NCBI GenBank assembly: GCA_003254925.1
Contig: QANZ01021234.1
Location: 1 to 64,000, forward strand
Length of the DNA: 64,000 nt
Direction of reading: 5' to 3'
From: Chamaecrista fasciculata
Taxonomy: Eukaryota > Streptophyta > Magnoliopsida > Fabales > Fabaceae
Shown piece after piece: positions 34,509-46,754 of this stretch. A model generated the notes under the pieces. It did not search any database and had not been told where the DNA came from. It saw nothing but the letters and a program-made list of their open reading frames with translations. A program made the translations under genes and the position numbers. The first letter of the stretch is position 1. The number at the start of each line of letters is the position of its first letter.

Positions 34509-37016
34509 TTTCTCAAATCCAAATATTTTTAAGGCCAAACTTGAATTTTATCTTATTTGGTCTTACTTATACAATTGTTAACATGTATGATGATGTTCAA
34601 AATTTATTTATATTTCTTAGTATATTATTTAAAATTAGAAAACACACACAAACCGATCCTGCTTGTGAAATTCATGCAATAGATAGATTGGAAGGAATAA
34701 CTCGTGTACAAACAATTACACCTCCACGATAAAACAAAAGATCATTGATACATGTCACAGCAACTTGAGTCACGAATTGTGTATACTAGTATATATGTGA
34801 GAGCCTTAAGAAATTGCGATCTGTAACAGGTACTCTTTTTTTGTCACGTACAGTTACGTGTTGTTGTAGGCGTTATGTCTTAGGAGATAGTAGTAGTCTA
34901 GACTGGAATTGGAAATTTCAAATGTGTTACTCTTTTTGGTCTTGGTTGACTTTTAGGCTGCAACACCTGGTGAGCTGTGATGGACTACGCGTTTTTTATA
35001 TTTGATAATTGATAATTGATACCTACAGCTTGCAAAAGCATAATTCTTAGTAGAGCATCTTGTACGCCAAAAAGTATGAAATCATAGAAAATAATGCTTA
35101 TTCTCGTGTGGGACCTAATTATCGAAACTGAGGTTGAGAATTGAGACACAAAGGAAGTGATCATTTTTTGTGGGTAGTCCATGGGGATATTCATACTTGA
35201 TGAGCATGGTTTCACGCGGAGTTTGTCATGTAACAACCATACTCGAAGACCTTATTGTCTGTACTATAATCTTAAGTTTATTTAAAAGCTGAAACCTAAT
35301 AAAACTTGAGCTTATAAAATGAGTGTTAATTGATGATCTTAAGCTGTCACGCGCCTGCGTATGTTGGCGACTTGACACCTGGGCAAGCAACAATTGGTGG
35401 CGATGAATGCGGGGTCCTTACGTTTGGCGTCAAAGGTTTTGGTTGGATAAACATAAGAATGCCACCGTTTTATGGGCCCACTCGTCGAAACACTCATCAG
35501 TCTCTCTCACACTTAGACGCATTAACCACTTCATTGCCAATTTGCCATACATTATTTTGCCTGACCTGGTTGTAGGTTGACTGGGTCTAATTATTTGTCC
35601 TTAATCAGCGCCAATTCGTATAAAGGAAATATTAATGATAATTATTAAAAGCACGTCTATGCAATTTGTCTGAGATAGGATAATGAACCAATCACTTGTC
35701 TGGTTAAGGAAATTCCAAAAAGCGTTGTGGTACACTTTTATGTCAAAATGTGGGCCATCCTTATATTTAAGTATCTTTGGTCTATGGACATTAAAAATGT
35801 GATTGAGTGTAACGCTTCATTAAGCGCCGCAAGTGCTAAAGTAGACTTGTTCATTATGGATTGACCCGGCTTTCATTAGAATTAGAATGACCAAAGTCAT
35901 GTTAAATCCGTTTTTCTGTATATATAGAATATAGATAGGTAGTAGGAAGATCTAATTTATTTGACTCATTATTCATTAATGAGCTATAAAAGATATTTCG
36001 CGTAAATAAGTTTATTTATAATAGTAAATTCTACATCCAAATTGTTGTAAAATAATAAATAAAAAATATCACACACCGACTCAAATTCATTTTCCGAGCT
36101 GTATGCAAAACGATGTAAATGGAATAATGACATATGGCGCGGGATAAAGCTGGCTCGTATCGTAAATGGCTTGGTGCGCCGAGCGAAGAAAACGAAGCAT
36201 TTCTTGCCATGTCACCATCTTCGGTTATTTTTTTTCTTCCCCGAAATGAAAAAGGAAAAGGCATGCAATATTGGTTCAACCATTTGCTCTTTATTTAGTT
36301 TTACTCTCTCTCTCTCTCTCTCATTCGCTTTGAGGTTCTTTCTTCTCTATCAACGATGGAATTTTTGCAGGGCGCAGGGATCCGCGCATTTCGATCACAG
36401 AGAGTAGTCCAATTCGGCGTGTTTCAATATTTTCGCGCGTGATCCTCATTATTACTATTTTCTTCTTCCTGTAATTTTCCTTCTTTTTTCCTTTTGCTAC
36501 TTTCTCCCCTACCCATTTATTGTCTTCCGTGTTTTTCCTATACACCTTATCTTCCGATTTTGTTCACCTCATTCATTGATATTCTAATTCCGAGCTTTAA
36601 TATCCTTATCATCTGCCCTGGATTTTGTAATTTTTTTCACATTCGCGTATTGCTCCCAATTTCCTTTCTCATCGATCCGCGATGTTCAGTGTTTTTCCTT
36701 TCCAGGCCATTGGTATTGATATATGCGTATATTGCATTATTTTTGGGTTTCATAATTGATTTCACGTGTTGATATACAGCGGATCTTTTATATCGTCGTG
36801 TCGATATTTTATTGATTCCATATGTAGAAATGAATATAAATGCTCGATCAGCATTGAAATTGAAATTCGGGAAAAGGAAGCAGTATTAAGATGTTGCCTA
36901 ATGTAGGCCTATTTATTTATGCAGGAGCATGTTCTGATAACGCATGGAGGATTAGAGTTGTGCGCATCCTTCTGCAGTAGGTCTTATTGGAACTTTGAGG
37001 TCGACGGGAGCGAATA
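34509..37016. other. Long intergenic region and PP2C leader
   Basis: No gene seen over 2.5 kb. The part from about 36290 contains a CT-rich stretch (36305-36323) and T/C-rich sequence typical of a plant 5' UTR. Candidate splice sites suggest that the PP2C leader may be interrupted by an intron before 36925. Confidence 0.5.
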
Positions 37017-40000
37017 ATGACTACCAAGGGTGAACACCAAACCGTGCCCCTTTCAGTTCTTCTGAAGCGGGAATTGGCAAGCGAGAAAATTGAGAGACCA
37101 GAAATCGCATATGGTCAAGCCAGCCAGAGCAAAAAAGGCGAAGATTTCACGCTACTAAAGACGGAATGCCAAAGGATGGTTGGAGATGGGGTGTCTACTT
37201 ATTCTGTTTTTGCGGTACGTTGTTGATATGAACTTTTTATATGGATTTGATGGATTACATATTATCGACTGATATCGATGCATTACACCAAGAATCAATA
37301 TCTGATTTCTTCTTTTACCTAACTGGTTATTATTTTATGACATGACAATATTGAGTGAGACATCTAAACGTTTTAGTATCTTATTTGCAATTGTCAGGAT
37401 GGAACATGTTTATAATTTTCATTGACAGTGAAAGCTGCCTGTGAACACAATGATTAAGTATGTTGACTGGCTAGTTTTGGACTTTTGGTTGATTTTTCAC
37501 AGCCGCAATTGTTTTTATTTTTTGGGCTGGGGGGTTTATATTGTTCGTGGTGTGAGTGATTGCTATGGATTGTTTTTTGTCATCTCGAAAGCACTCTGTA
37601 ATAGTCGGGTCAAAAGAGAAGTTTTAGCCATTAGTGGAAAATCTCTACTTACGTCTCAATGTGCTATCTTCTATTTCTTAGTTTTTGCTATTTATATCGT
37701 CTGTTGCAAATTCTGATTTTGAAGCTTTTCAGCTATTTGATGGACACAATGGATCTGCTGCTGCTATTTATGCCAGGGAGAATCTCTTAAATAATATTTT
37801 AAGTGCGGTTCCTCCAGATCTTAACAGAGACGAGTGGGTATCAGCATTGCCAAGGGCTTTGGTAGCAGGATTTGTCAAAACGGACAAAGATTTTCAAGAG
37901 AAAGGTATGACTAGTTTATTTCTTTATAGCATTAGAGGAAGCAAATTTCTGTGCATGAATCTTCCTAGTACCTGTATTTATGCCTGTTTTAAGGACTTCT
38001 AATTTTGCAATTTGCATAGTTTGAAGCTAAAATATTAAAAAGAAAAGTTATGGGCTGAACATGTTTATCATACTTGTCAAACCATGGCAAAGTTTCTCAA
38101 CTTTGTTAGACAGTTGCAACTAGCACTTTTTGTAAGTTACCATATTCCTTGGTCACTTTGTGCATGAGACTTTTGAAATTGGTTATCAAAATGTGATTGT
38201 GTCAGGATCTTTTTTATACTGACTTGAATCTAGTTTCACCTCAGCCTCAACATCTTTTAATTTTGTGATGTTTGTTTGGCTTGAACATGTATTTTAAAGT
38301 TATGAAATGTCCGAACTGAAGCTGGTTTGTGGTCTGGTTTAATATAGCGGTGGATAAAACTTTTGTTACTGTTTGTTGTACACAGTTCTCAATCTCATCC
38401 TTCTAATTTAATTATTTCTCTTTTCTTATATTTGTGATTTGTTGAGCTGTATGTATTATTCTTAATATATCATTATACTCACTTTTACAGCACAAAAATC
38501 TGGAACAACAGTAACCTTTGTGATTATAGAAGGATGGGTTGTTACAGTTGCATCTGTTGGTGATTCCCGTTGCATACTTGAACCTTCTGAAGGTGGAATA
38601 TATTACTTGTCAGCAGATCACCGGCTAGAAACAAATGAAGAGGAGTAAGTTGCCATTTCAATGTTTTCGTTGCATGGCCTTTTGCATTTGCTTCACCGTG
38701 GCATAGCCTCACACTTATGTTTTGTTTAATTAGGAGGGTGCGAATTACTGCTAGTGGGGGTGAAGTTGGTCGGCTAAATACTGGTGGAGGTGCAGAGGTA
38801 AATGATGATTATTCAGTTAAACTGCATGATCAGAGATTAAGAAGTAGGTCAATGGAGAGGCCAATATACTTTTCTTGATAGACTGGTTGATGCTTGATGG
38901 AGAGGCAAATCATAAAATTTTACAATCTTCCGAGGAACTGGTGTTCATGTTATAAAGTTTTAGTGACCATATGTGATGATAGATAAATTAATTTTCATCA
39001 TCAACAGCCAATTATCTTTAAAGGAGAGATTTACATGTGTTGTTTTATTCTGCCTGACTAATACAATTAATTTTTGTAGATTGGTCCTTTGAGGTGTTGG
39101 CCTGGTGGCTTGTGTCTTTCACGATCCATTGGTGATATGGATATTGGTGAATATATTGTCCCTGTACCTTATGTAAAGCAAGTGAAGGTTGGTCTTTACC
39201 ATCTTTTGCACATTCTAAAATTGTGGCCTTTCCTCGATTTTTTCTTTTCTTTCTTTGACCCGTCTTCATAAGCTGTTTACAATGCGTGTATGTAGTTTCT
39301 CTCCAATGATTTTGTCTAATGCTGTGCTGTTTTCCCTTTTTCTTATATGCACCAAAAAATTCATTGCACGATTTCCTAATATTGATTTTGTGATGTCTTT
39401 CTCTGCTTCTCTTCCTTGCCTCTCCACCCAAGTATATGTTTTGTTAATTACATACTTTTGGAGTTTGTATCTTAAAGATTACATTCTTACATGGAGAGGT
39501 TGTGAATTTATTCTTTTTTTCACCTAAAAGAGTTTTTTTCTAATCAAAAATATATCAAAGTTAACTTGATTTATTACTCTAAACACTTTATGCCTTTTTT
39601 ACGTGATTTTAATCCTATCTTTTCTCCCTTAACTTCATTTTGTGCAGCTGTCCACAGCTGGGGGAAGGCTTATTATCTGTAGTGATGGTGTTTGGGATGC
39701 TCTATCTGCTGAAGTAGCTCTTGATTGTTGTCGTGGCATGGGAGCAGATGCTGCAGCATCACATCTAGTTAAAGTAATGCCTAGATCTTTTTAAATCATT
39801 TTATGAAATGCATTTTGTTGGCTTGTTATACTCTTGATTGTAAATGTCCTGACAGTTACTCCAAAATGATAGGGATTTATATGGATCATGGGTTGTCTCA
39901 TATGTGCACCCAACCCTGTGTGTTGCTTTACCCTCTCCCCAACCTGAATCTCAAATACTATAGCTGACTGAACATCTATGCAACATTTTAATATTAAGAG

Positions 40001-40952
40001 AAATGAAATTGGCTTTTTTTCTTGTGTTCATTATACCTGGACTGAATACTCAAATATTTTGTGGTAAATTTAGCTTTTAAAACCTTTTTTAACATAGAAT
40101 TCAGGTAAATGGAACCAGACCAATACATATATTAAGTGCACTATTTTCTCACTCGTACATCCCAATTGGGTACATGGATTGGATAACCACTAAACTTGTA
40201 TCCACTTACAATCCCTAGATGAAGCATTCTCTGCTTTAGACTTGTCACCTGCTAGTTTTTTTATTTTGTGGTATGGTGTGCTTATTTCTACTCTTAATAT
40301 CATTGTGTTGTTCTACCTTCAGGAAGCTTTACAAGCAAAGGGACTTAGAGATGATACAACCTGCATTGTTGTTGATATATTACCTCAGGAGAAGCCACCT
40401 GCTTCTACGCAACAACCAAAGAAAGCAGGAAAAATGTTTAAGGCTATGTTTCGCAGAAAGTCTTCTGAATCATCTTCTTGCAATGACAAAGACTACGTGG
40501 AGCCAGACGTAGTAGAGGAACTGTACGAGGAAGGATCTGCTATGCTTTCAGAGAGGTTTGATTTGTAATTGGTGTTAAATTTTGTGGCTTGCTGGAGTTT
40601 TATGTCTCCTAACTTGAAACCATTTTATATGAAATGCAGGTTGGAAACAAAATACCCTCTCTGCAACATGTTCAAGTTGTTTATGTGTGCAGTGTGTCAA
40701 ATGGAGATGAAACCCGGTGAGGGAATTTCAATCCATGAAGGCTTAGCCAACCCAGGAAAATTGCGTCCCTGGGATGGACCTTTCCTTTGTTCGAGTTGCC
40801 AAGAGAAGAAAGAAGCAATGGAAGGGAAAAAAACATCAGGTTCATACTCTGTTTATACTTTATATAATCTGTCAATCTTTGAGATATATACATCCATAAC
40901 TTCCTTCTTTGATCCTTTGCTTGCAGATAGACTTAGCAGTGGAAGTGACTGA
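37017..40952 (+). CDS. Protein phosphatase 2C (PP2C) with C-terminal cysteine-rich tail
   Basis: Nine exons: 37017-37214, 37733-37904, 38491-38644, 38734-38797, 39080-39187, 39648-39773, 40323-40555, 40640-40839, 40927-40952; 426 residues; GT-AG introns. PP2Cs are Mg/Mn-dependent Ser/Thr phosphatases. The catalytic motifs are intact: FALFDGHNGSAAAIYA, VTVASVGDSRCILEP, LSADHRLETNEEERVRI, GGLCLSRSIGDMDIGEYIV, LIICSDGVWDALS and GLRDDTTCIVVDI. A basic linker (KAGKMFKAMFRRKSSESSS) is followed by a tail with CAVCQMEM and CSSCQEKK, two CxxC pairs that could bind zinc. From memory this matches the Arabidopsis At1g47380/At1g68410 group, not the ABA-receptor-regulated clade A. The substrate is unknown. 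Confidence 0.94.
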
Positions 40953-43244
40953 CGAGTTCTCCTGTATATTTGCATTTTGAGGGTGCTAAGACATTTTATA
41001 TAACAGGAAGATCGAACCTCCAAGCAGAAGTGATTCCCTTTTATTATCATGAGGGCATCTCCGAATTTGGATTTATTTTTGGATTCTACAAGAAAATCCA
41101 TATCGATTTTCTCTCACAATTTCTTAAGGCTTCAAATTCAGATTACCGTTAGCAGCTTGTTAGAAGACTATCTGATTTTGGAGGAGTGAAATTGCAACCA
41201 CCCATGTGTTGTGAATGGCTTTGTTAAATGTAGTAGTATACAGAAGGATGCGGAGGTAAAAATTTTTTTTTATTCATACATATATATGTTTTCCATTTAT
41301 CGGATCCACTACTCGTGAAACTGTGACATCAAATGAAAGTGGGCTTCGTTGTAATGTGGTTTACGGAGTTTAATTAGACTTCGTATTTGTAGAGCTCGAT
41401 TCCACATTAGGTTAGTCATATTTAAACCTTCTGAATCTGAATTATTTATTCTTTTAGCATTCGATCTTGATCATTTCTTCCTCCGAACCACATTAACCTT
41501 GTAATAGAAATCTTTGGAAATTAAAGTATATTTCTCCTTGTTCAGTTGTGCCGCTTTTGCGCTTGTTGGATGCATCCACAGGCAAGAATTTAATTATTGT
41601 GCATGTTAGTTTCACTCGTTTTTTTGTTAAATATGTTTTACTCAGCTTCAAGTTTGAGACTTCCAGTCTAAAATATTAGTACTGGAACCACAAAGGTAAT
41701 GGTGGATGAACTTGTGTTTCGGATTGAACTTTGGTGACTTGGGTCATGGGAGCTCAACAAGAATAGAATTTACCATATTGTATGTTATGAGCAAACTCTT
41801 TACCAATTGAATCAACATTTGTTGGCAAACAATCGTTCAAAAGATTTGGATGCATATTTCACATAGATAAGGTTGGAAATTAATATAATTTGGAGTAGTT
41901 GTAACATCATTCTATATGAATAATTTCAAGAATTCATCAGCACCACAGACGAACGGATCATAAGAAAATTTAAAACTATTGTAAAGGGTGACTGAACTTT
42001 CACTCAAGTGTTGATCAGTACTACTGGTTACTCAGCAACATTTTGTCGTTGGCTGTTTGAGTTGGAACTTGAGAAAGAAAACATAAAATAGGACATGGAA
42101 TGGGTAATATGAGAGAGGCAGAAATAGGTAAAGGTTCCCCACCCAAAGCGATAGTGAGTGTGTGGAGTGTTTGTTTTATGCTACATTTTCTTCCTCTCTT
42201 ATCCCCAAAATTAAAAAAAGAAAGAAGAATAAATGATTCAGAAGAATATTGGATATTGAGTGGTGAAAGTGGAGGAGAGGAATGAGTGAGTCCAACCAAA
42301 TAATGCCTTCATGATTAAGATGTTGACCTTAGCCTTGCGTACAAAGTCCCTCTATACATGCTTGCAATTGTACAAGTGGACCCCCTCATACACGTGTGTG
42401 TGGGGGTCTTAGGCACCCATTGGCTGCTTCCGATGATAAGAGGGCTCACATTCACATGACTCATCACCCTCCCTAAACGACATTCTTCCTCCTCTTTCCT
42501 TCATCTTTCCTCTTCACTTCATTATATCTAATAATAATACCCATCACCCTCCCCTCCTCATCACTATATATATTCCTATTCAATTCCTCTTATCTATTAC
42601 ATTAACAACTTACTTAACATGTTACCACCTTAATTTCTGTGCTAATTATTACTGCTGTATATATATATCGACCAACACATGCATATGCATGCATACACAT
42701 ACACAAATCAAAATTAACACGGAAAGAGGGACACATATATATGATATGACATATGTAAAGCCAAGTTTGCCATGTCAATCCCATCTTGCTTTAGTGGCCA
42801 ATTTTGGATCCTTGTGACCTCTTTTTCCAATATCACTACCGAAATCGCCGTTGGACGCTAGCACTTTCCCAAGCCTCCCTCCCCACCAAACGTCCAGACC
42901 AAATTAAAACGCCAACTATTTTAACACACGAGTGAAATTCATTCTTTTATTCTCAATTATTTATTATCTCATTCAATCCCATAGTGTCACCGCCACAACG
43001 CTCCACTAATAATAATATTATGTACTGTTAGTTTTTCCAATGGAGGAAAAAATAAATAATTAGACAGAGACTCTCTCTCTCTCTCTAGAAGCTTTGTTAA
43101 CATCCATTGAACAGAGAAAAAGAGTATAGTATAGACCCGTCACCCCTCCTCCACCATAAAGAAAAAGTTATAGATCAAGAATTTCAGACATCGATCATAG
43201 CTTCATCCAAAATAATCTTTGTTAGTGTGGAGCAGAATCCTAGA
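40953..43244. other. PP2C 3' region and BKI1 promoter
   Basis: AT-rich spacer with no gene. It includes the BKI1 promoter and CT-rich leader (43072-43088). A CACGTGTGTG element at 42391-42400 is listed separately. Confidence 0.55.
42391..42400 (+). promoter_or_regulatory. G-box overlapping a BRRE-like core upstream of BKI1
   Basis: CACGTGTGTG contains the G-box CACGTG and the brassinosteroid-response core CGTGTG, about 850 bp before the BKI1 start. BZR1/BES1-type factors bind such sites; occupancy here is inferred only. Confidence 0.35.
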
Positions 43245-44183
43245 ATGATGGAAAGGCGTGATGATGAGCTCCAAAAGACTGAATCATCACAAAGTAAACA
43301 ACTCTCTGGAAAGCAATCATCTTCATCATCATCATCATCCCCTGCTTCTTCCCCAAATCATGAATTTTCCTTCACAATCTCACTCTCCAAACCCACTCCT
43401 AATTCTTTCGCACTAGATTTGTCTCCTGCCGATGACATCTTCTTCCATGGTCACTTGCTTCCTCTCCACCTTCTCTCTCATCTTCCTCTCTCTCCTCGCT
43501 CCTCCACTGCCTCCATCGACAACCTCAATCTCACTCATCAAAACACCATTAATTTTCCCGACAACCTCGGAAGCTTCGATAGTAGCCACAGCTACAACAT
43601 TAACACCAACAACATCGTCTTCCACAAAAACACCAGCATCAACAGCAACAACAGCAGCAGTAGCAGCATAATCCGAGAAAGCATTACCAATAATAATACA
43701 AACAGCTGTACAAGCAGGGAAGGAATCAAATCCAAGTCTTTCTCTTCCATTTTCGGATTGACAAGAACACGAAAGGAAATAAAGGAAGATATTGATGAGA
43801 AAGAGAAGCAGAAGAGGACGAAGATGAGGTTGGATTTGATGCACGTGGTGAAGAGGTACTTGAAGTTTTTCAGAGGAAGAAGAGATCATCAAAAGATTAA
43901 TGGATTATTCCATGGAAAGCCTAATAATTATAATTCATATTCTGGGAATCTGATGGTGAGTCCCAGAAATAAGCGAGACGTGGTGAGAGGAAGAAGAGGA
44001 GAATATTCGGCACCAGCTTCAATGGGAACTTCGCCTACAAATAGTGGCATCATTCAGCTTACAGCATCATCACTTTCGCCTCAAACTGATAGCACCATGG
44101 AAGATCTTCAGGCTGCAATTCAATCTGCAATTGCTCACTGCAAAAACTCTATTGCTAAAGAAGACAAACTCAGATCATGCTAG
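43245..44183 (+). CDS. BKI1: BRI1 kinase inhibitor 1
   Basis: A single exon of 312 residues. BKI1 sits at the plasma membrane and blocks the brassinosteroid receptor kinase BRI1 until BRI1 phosphorylates a Tyr in its basic membrane anchor. Seen here: Ser-rich N-terminus, FALDLSPADDIFFHGHLLPL, a Lys/Arg-rich anchor ending in MHVVKRYLKFFRGRR (about residues 195-212, with the candidate Tyr in VKRY), EYSAPASMGTSPTNSG, and the C-terminal receptor-binding motif DSTMEDLQAAIQSAIAHCKN. The open frame extends upstream of 43245 without an ATG, so 43245 (or the adjacent 43248) is the start. An Asn/Ser-rich region (about 135-165) is longer than I recall in Arabidopsis. In Arabidopsis BKI1 (At5g42750) lies near PAH2, as here. 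Confidence 0.9.
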   Translation: MMERRDDELQKTESSQSKQLSGKQSSSSSSSSPASSPNHEFSFTISLSKPTPNSFALDLSPADDIFFHGHLLPLHLLSHLPLSPRSSTASIDNLNLTHQNTINFPDNLGSFDSSHSYNINTNNIVFHKNTSINSNNSSSSSIIRESITNNNTNSCTSREGIKSKSFSSIFGLTRTRKEIKEDIDEKEKQKRTKMRLDLMHVVKRYLKFFRGRRDHQKINGLFHGKPNNYNSYSGNLMVSPRNKRDVVRGRRGEYSAPASMGTSPTNSGIIQLTASSLSPQTDSTMEDLQAAIQSAIAHCKNSIAKEDKLRSC

Positions 44184-45739
44184 CTAATTAATTACTCATC
44201 AACACACACACACTTTTAATTTCTATTATTGATCTCTAGCTAATTAATTCCTATTATTAATTATTGTTGTTTCTCATTATATATATATATTTGAAATAAT
44301 TAATTTTGTGTATAATTTAGATACGATATTATTGAAAGTGTACTGTACTGCTTCATGAAATTCGAAAAAGGAGGCGCAACTGATGGATCATCGAGCGGCA
44401 TTTATTAGCATAAAATTCTAAAATCTCCATCTTTATCAACTAGCTCTAGCTAGTTCCATTGATATCGAACGTATAATAAAAACTGCAATTGAAATTGTAC
44501 TATGTAGAGAGCTAGCTAGTACCTTCTTGTACGGGACATAACAGGAATTTTCTTGGCTTTGGAGTTAATACATGTTCAGTTTCTACTGTTTTGTTTTTTC
44601 TTGTTCTTTCACACAAAATTTACTTTTTAATGTCTAAGTTTATTTTAAAAATATGATTTAGATTTTGGGTATTGAAAATTGTTTTTTTGATCCCTGATTT
44701 TTTATAAATATTAACTATTTATTCCACACAAATAACATTTGAAGTATTCAATAGTTGATCTTTCTAAACAAATTAAAAGACTAAAAGTTGCATTATATTT
44801 CCAATGTACAGAAATTGAATCATCATAATTTTATGACAGATCCAATTCCAAAAATATCTGTTCTTTTATCATACTTAAAATTAAGGGTTTTTATGCTTGA
44901 CCCTAAGATTGGTACACTCAAATTGAGATCTCTGCCCAGAATACATGAGAAAGAAGATAAGGATAAACAAAAGTTATGAGTAAACAATTTGATTCCTAAC
45001 AGATTTAAGAGTTTGATTTAATTTTTAAAAGTTTAGTCTATATACAAAGGGTTTGTTTGCATATTAGGAGGAGGAGGAGGAAGGAGGGGAAGGGGAGATT
45101 AATCTCCCTCTACTCTCTATTTTATAAAATATTTTAATTTGAAGTATTTATAATTTGTGAATGAAATAGGAGAAAAATGAATTAAAAGTATTTTTCCAAC
45201 AGTTTATATATTCAGTAAAAAAATGTTCCATGTAAGAAAAGCCTAAAATGAATCCGTAGGAGGAGTCTCAAGTGTGTGACGCGTAAAGCATATATGATAT
45301 GAAGTAGATGCGTCAAAGAGTTTTTCAACTGTGAGTGTGAGTGCCTACGTTAATACTGACATTCTTCTGTAGATGACCCGAAATGTCTCACTATGTAGTT
45401 TGTGCGGCTAAACTTCTTTCTTTCTCTTCTCTTTCTCTTTTTCCGTTTTTCGTGTCATGTGGATTTCAGTTTTTCTTCGACCATATATCCAACACGTCCC
45501 ATTTTTAACTCAGACAAATTGGACCATATATATTAGATTCCCTCGCCAAATAATCGCTTCTATCTTGTCACTATCATCTCACCATTGTATCAAAATTACA
45601 ACTGTCATCGCTCACTCATGTATAAAGCGCGCCAACATGTTCTTCTTCACACACTACTTGTTTTCTTTGCCACGGATTCTCTGTATATATATATATACAC
45701 CTAAAACCACGTCATACCACCAGATTTTTTTTTCATGGG
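44184..45739. other. Spacer downstream of BKI1
   Basis: BKI1 3' UTR followed by AT-rich sequence with a G-rich patch (45067-45098, GGAGGAGGAGGAGG). No gene was seen. Confidence 0.5.
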
Positions 45740-45811
45740 AATGTTACTTTTTCCAACAGATTTTTTCTTTCTTCATTTTCCTAGATAGATAGATTACTTT
45801 TACTGTAGCAT
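45740..45811 (+). repeat. 72-bp direct repeat, copy 1
   Basis: From AATGTTACTTTTTCC to CTGTAGCAT, identical to 46683-46754. Copy 1 ends at the N in 45812. Confidence 0.95.
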
Positions 45812-45812
45812 N

Positions 45813-46682
45813 GTCAGCCCAAGGCTTTGCCCCAGCAGCTAGGGTTTCATTTTCTGGTGTGGAGTGGTGTGGAGAGCAAGCCAAGCAAATTGTAGAGAGG
45901 AAGAAAAACGCAGAGAGAGAGAGGGTGAAAACCTAGAAACTGTTTTTCTCTGGCAGCAGTTACTTCCGGCGAAATCCAACGGTGCAACCTCCTCCGATCA
46001 AGCTGAAATTTGGAGGGTATGTTCTTGACATCCTAGTCTTGATATCCTACGGTCAGTTTTTCGATTGGAGCTTTGGTTTGGTAGAAACGGATTTTTGAAG
46101 TTCAAGGAGCGTCCTATCCAGACTTCCTGAACGACGTTTATTGTCGGAAAAATCCAACGGTGAGATCTTCTCCGAATGAGCTGAAATTTTGAGGTTATGT
46201 TTCGGACATTCTGTTCCTTATATCCTACGGTCAGTTTTTGGATTGGAGATGATTTAGGTATTCCGATTGGGTCTTGAAGTGCTGCTCTGTTTTGTGCGTT
46301 TTTCCTTTGTTGTCTCAACTTTATTTGTGCTTGGAGATTTGGGTATTTGTTGGAGGAAGCTTGTGAGTTGAATATATTGTTTTAGGGTCTGTTGAGAGAA
46401 TATTGCCCTAGATATATTTTGTAGGCTCATTTTGTTAGTGCTTCTTGTACCCAAATTTTGTAAGACAATGTTGTTTACCTCTTTTGTGGTTGTGAGAGGT
46501 TGTATAGTTGTATTCTTTGATTGATGCAATAATACTAGTTAGACATTGTTATTTGAATCCTTGGGCAATTGGGTGAAAGTATTGTATTCCATTTTTCTGT
46601 TTTGGAATTGTTATAGTGGTTTGTAGTTTTACCGGCATTTCCGCTTCCGCTGCGCCGCCGGCAACCACGCTTGCGCCCGTCA
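45813..46682. mobile_element. Probable LTR-retrotransposon fragment (fossil)
   Basis: An 870-bp block unlike its surroundings, starting at the N in 45812 and ending CGCCCGTCA. It contains two related stretches (around 45970-46070 and 46140-46250) sharing TCCAACGGTG, AGCTGAAATTT and ATCCTACGGTCAGTTTT. Such text is familiar from LTR or leader regions of plant copia-type elements, but no gag or pol is present and the family is uncertain. It appears to be only the 3' part, cut by the assembly gap. The terminal CA fits an LTR end. Confidence 0.45.
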
Positions 46683-46754
46683 AATGTTACTTTTTCCAAC
46701 AGATTTTTTCTTTCTTCATTTTCCTAGATAGATAGATTACTTTTACTGTAGCAT
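46683..46754 (+). repeat. 72-bp direct repeat, copy 2
   Basis: Identical to 45740-45811. The sequence then continues into the normal right flank (TATATTCAACAATTC). Confidence 0.95.

Noticed and set aside
43107-43244. N-terminal extension of BKI1 from a TTG codon
   Set aside because: TTG is not a normal plant nuclear start, and family similarity begins after the ATG at 43245.
43413-43892. 159-codon minus-strand frame
   Set aside because: It is a shadow of the BKI1 coding exon, caused by its Ser-rich codons.
45457-45792. 111-codon plus-strand frame
   Set aside because: It starts from no conserved context, is of low protein-like quality and runs into the 72-bp repeat.
45998-46529. Minus-strand frames in the 870-bp block
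   Set aside because: No recognisable domain; the block looks like non-coding LTR or leader sequence.
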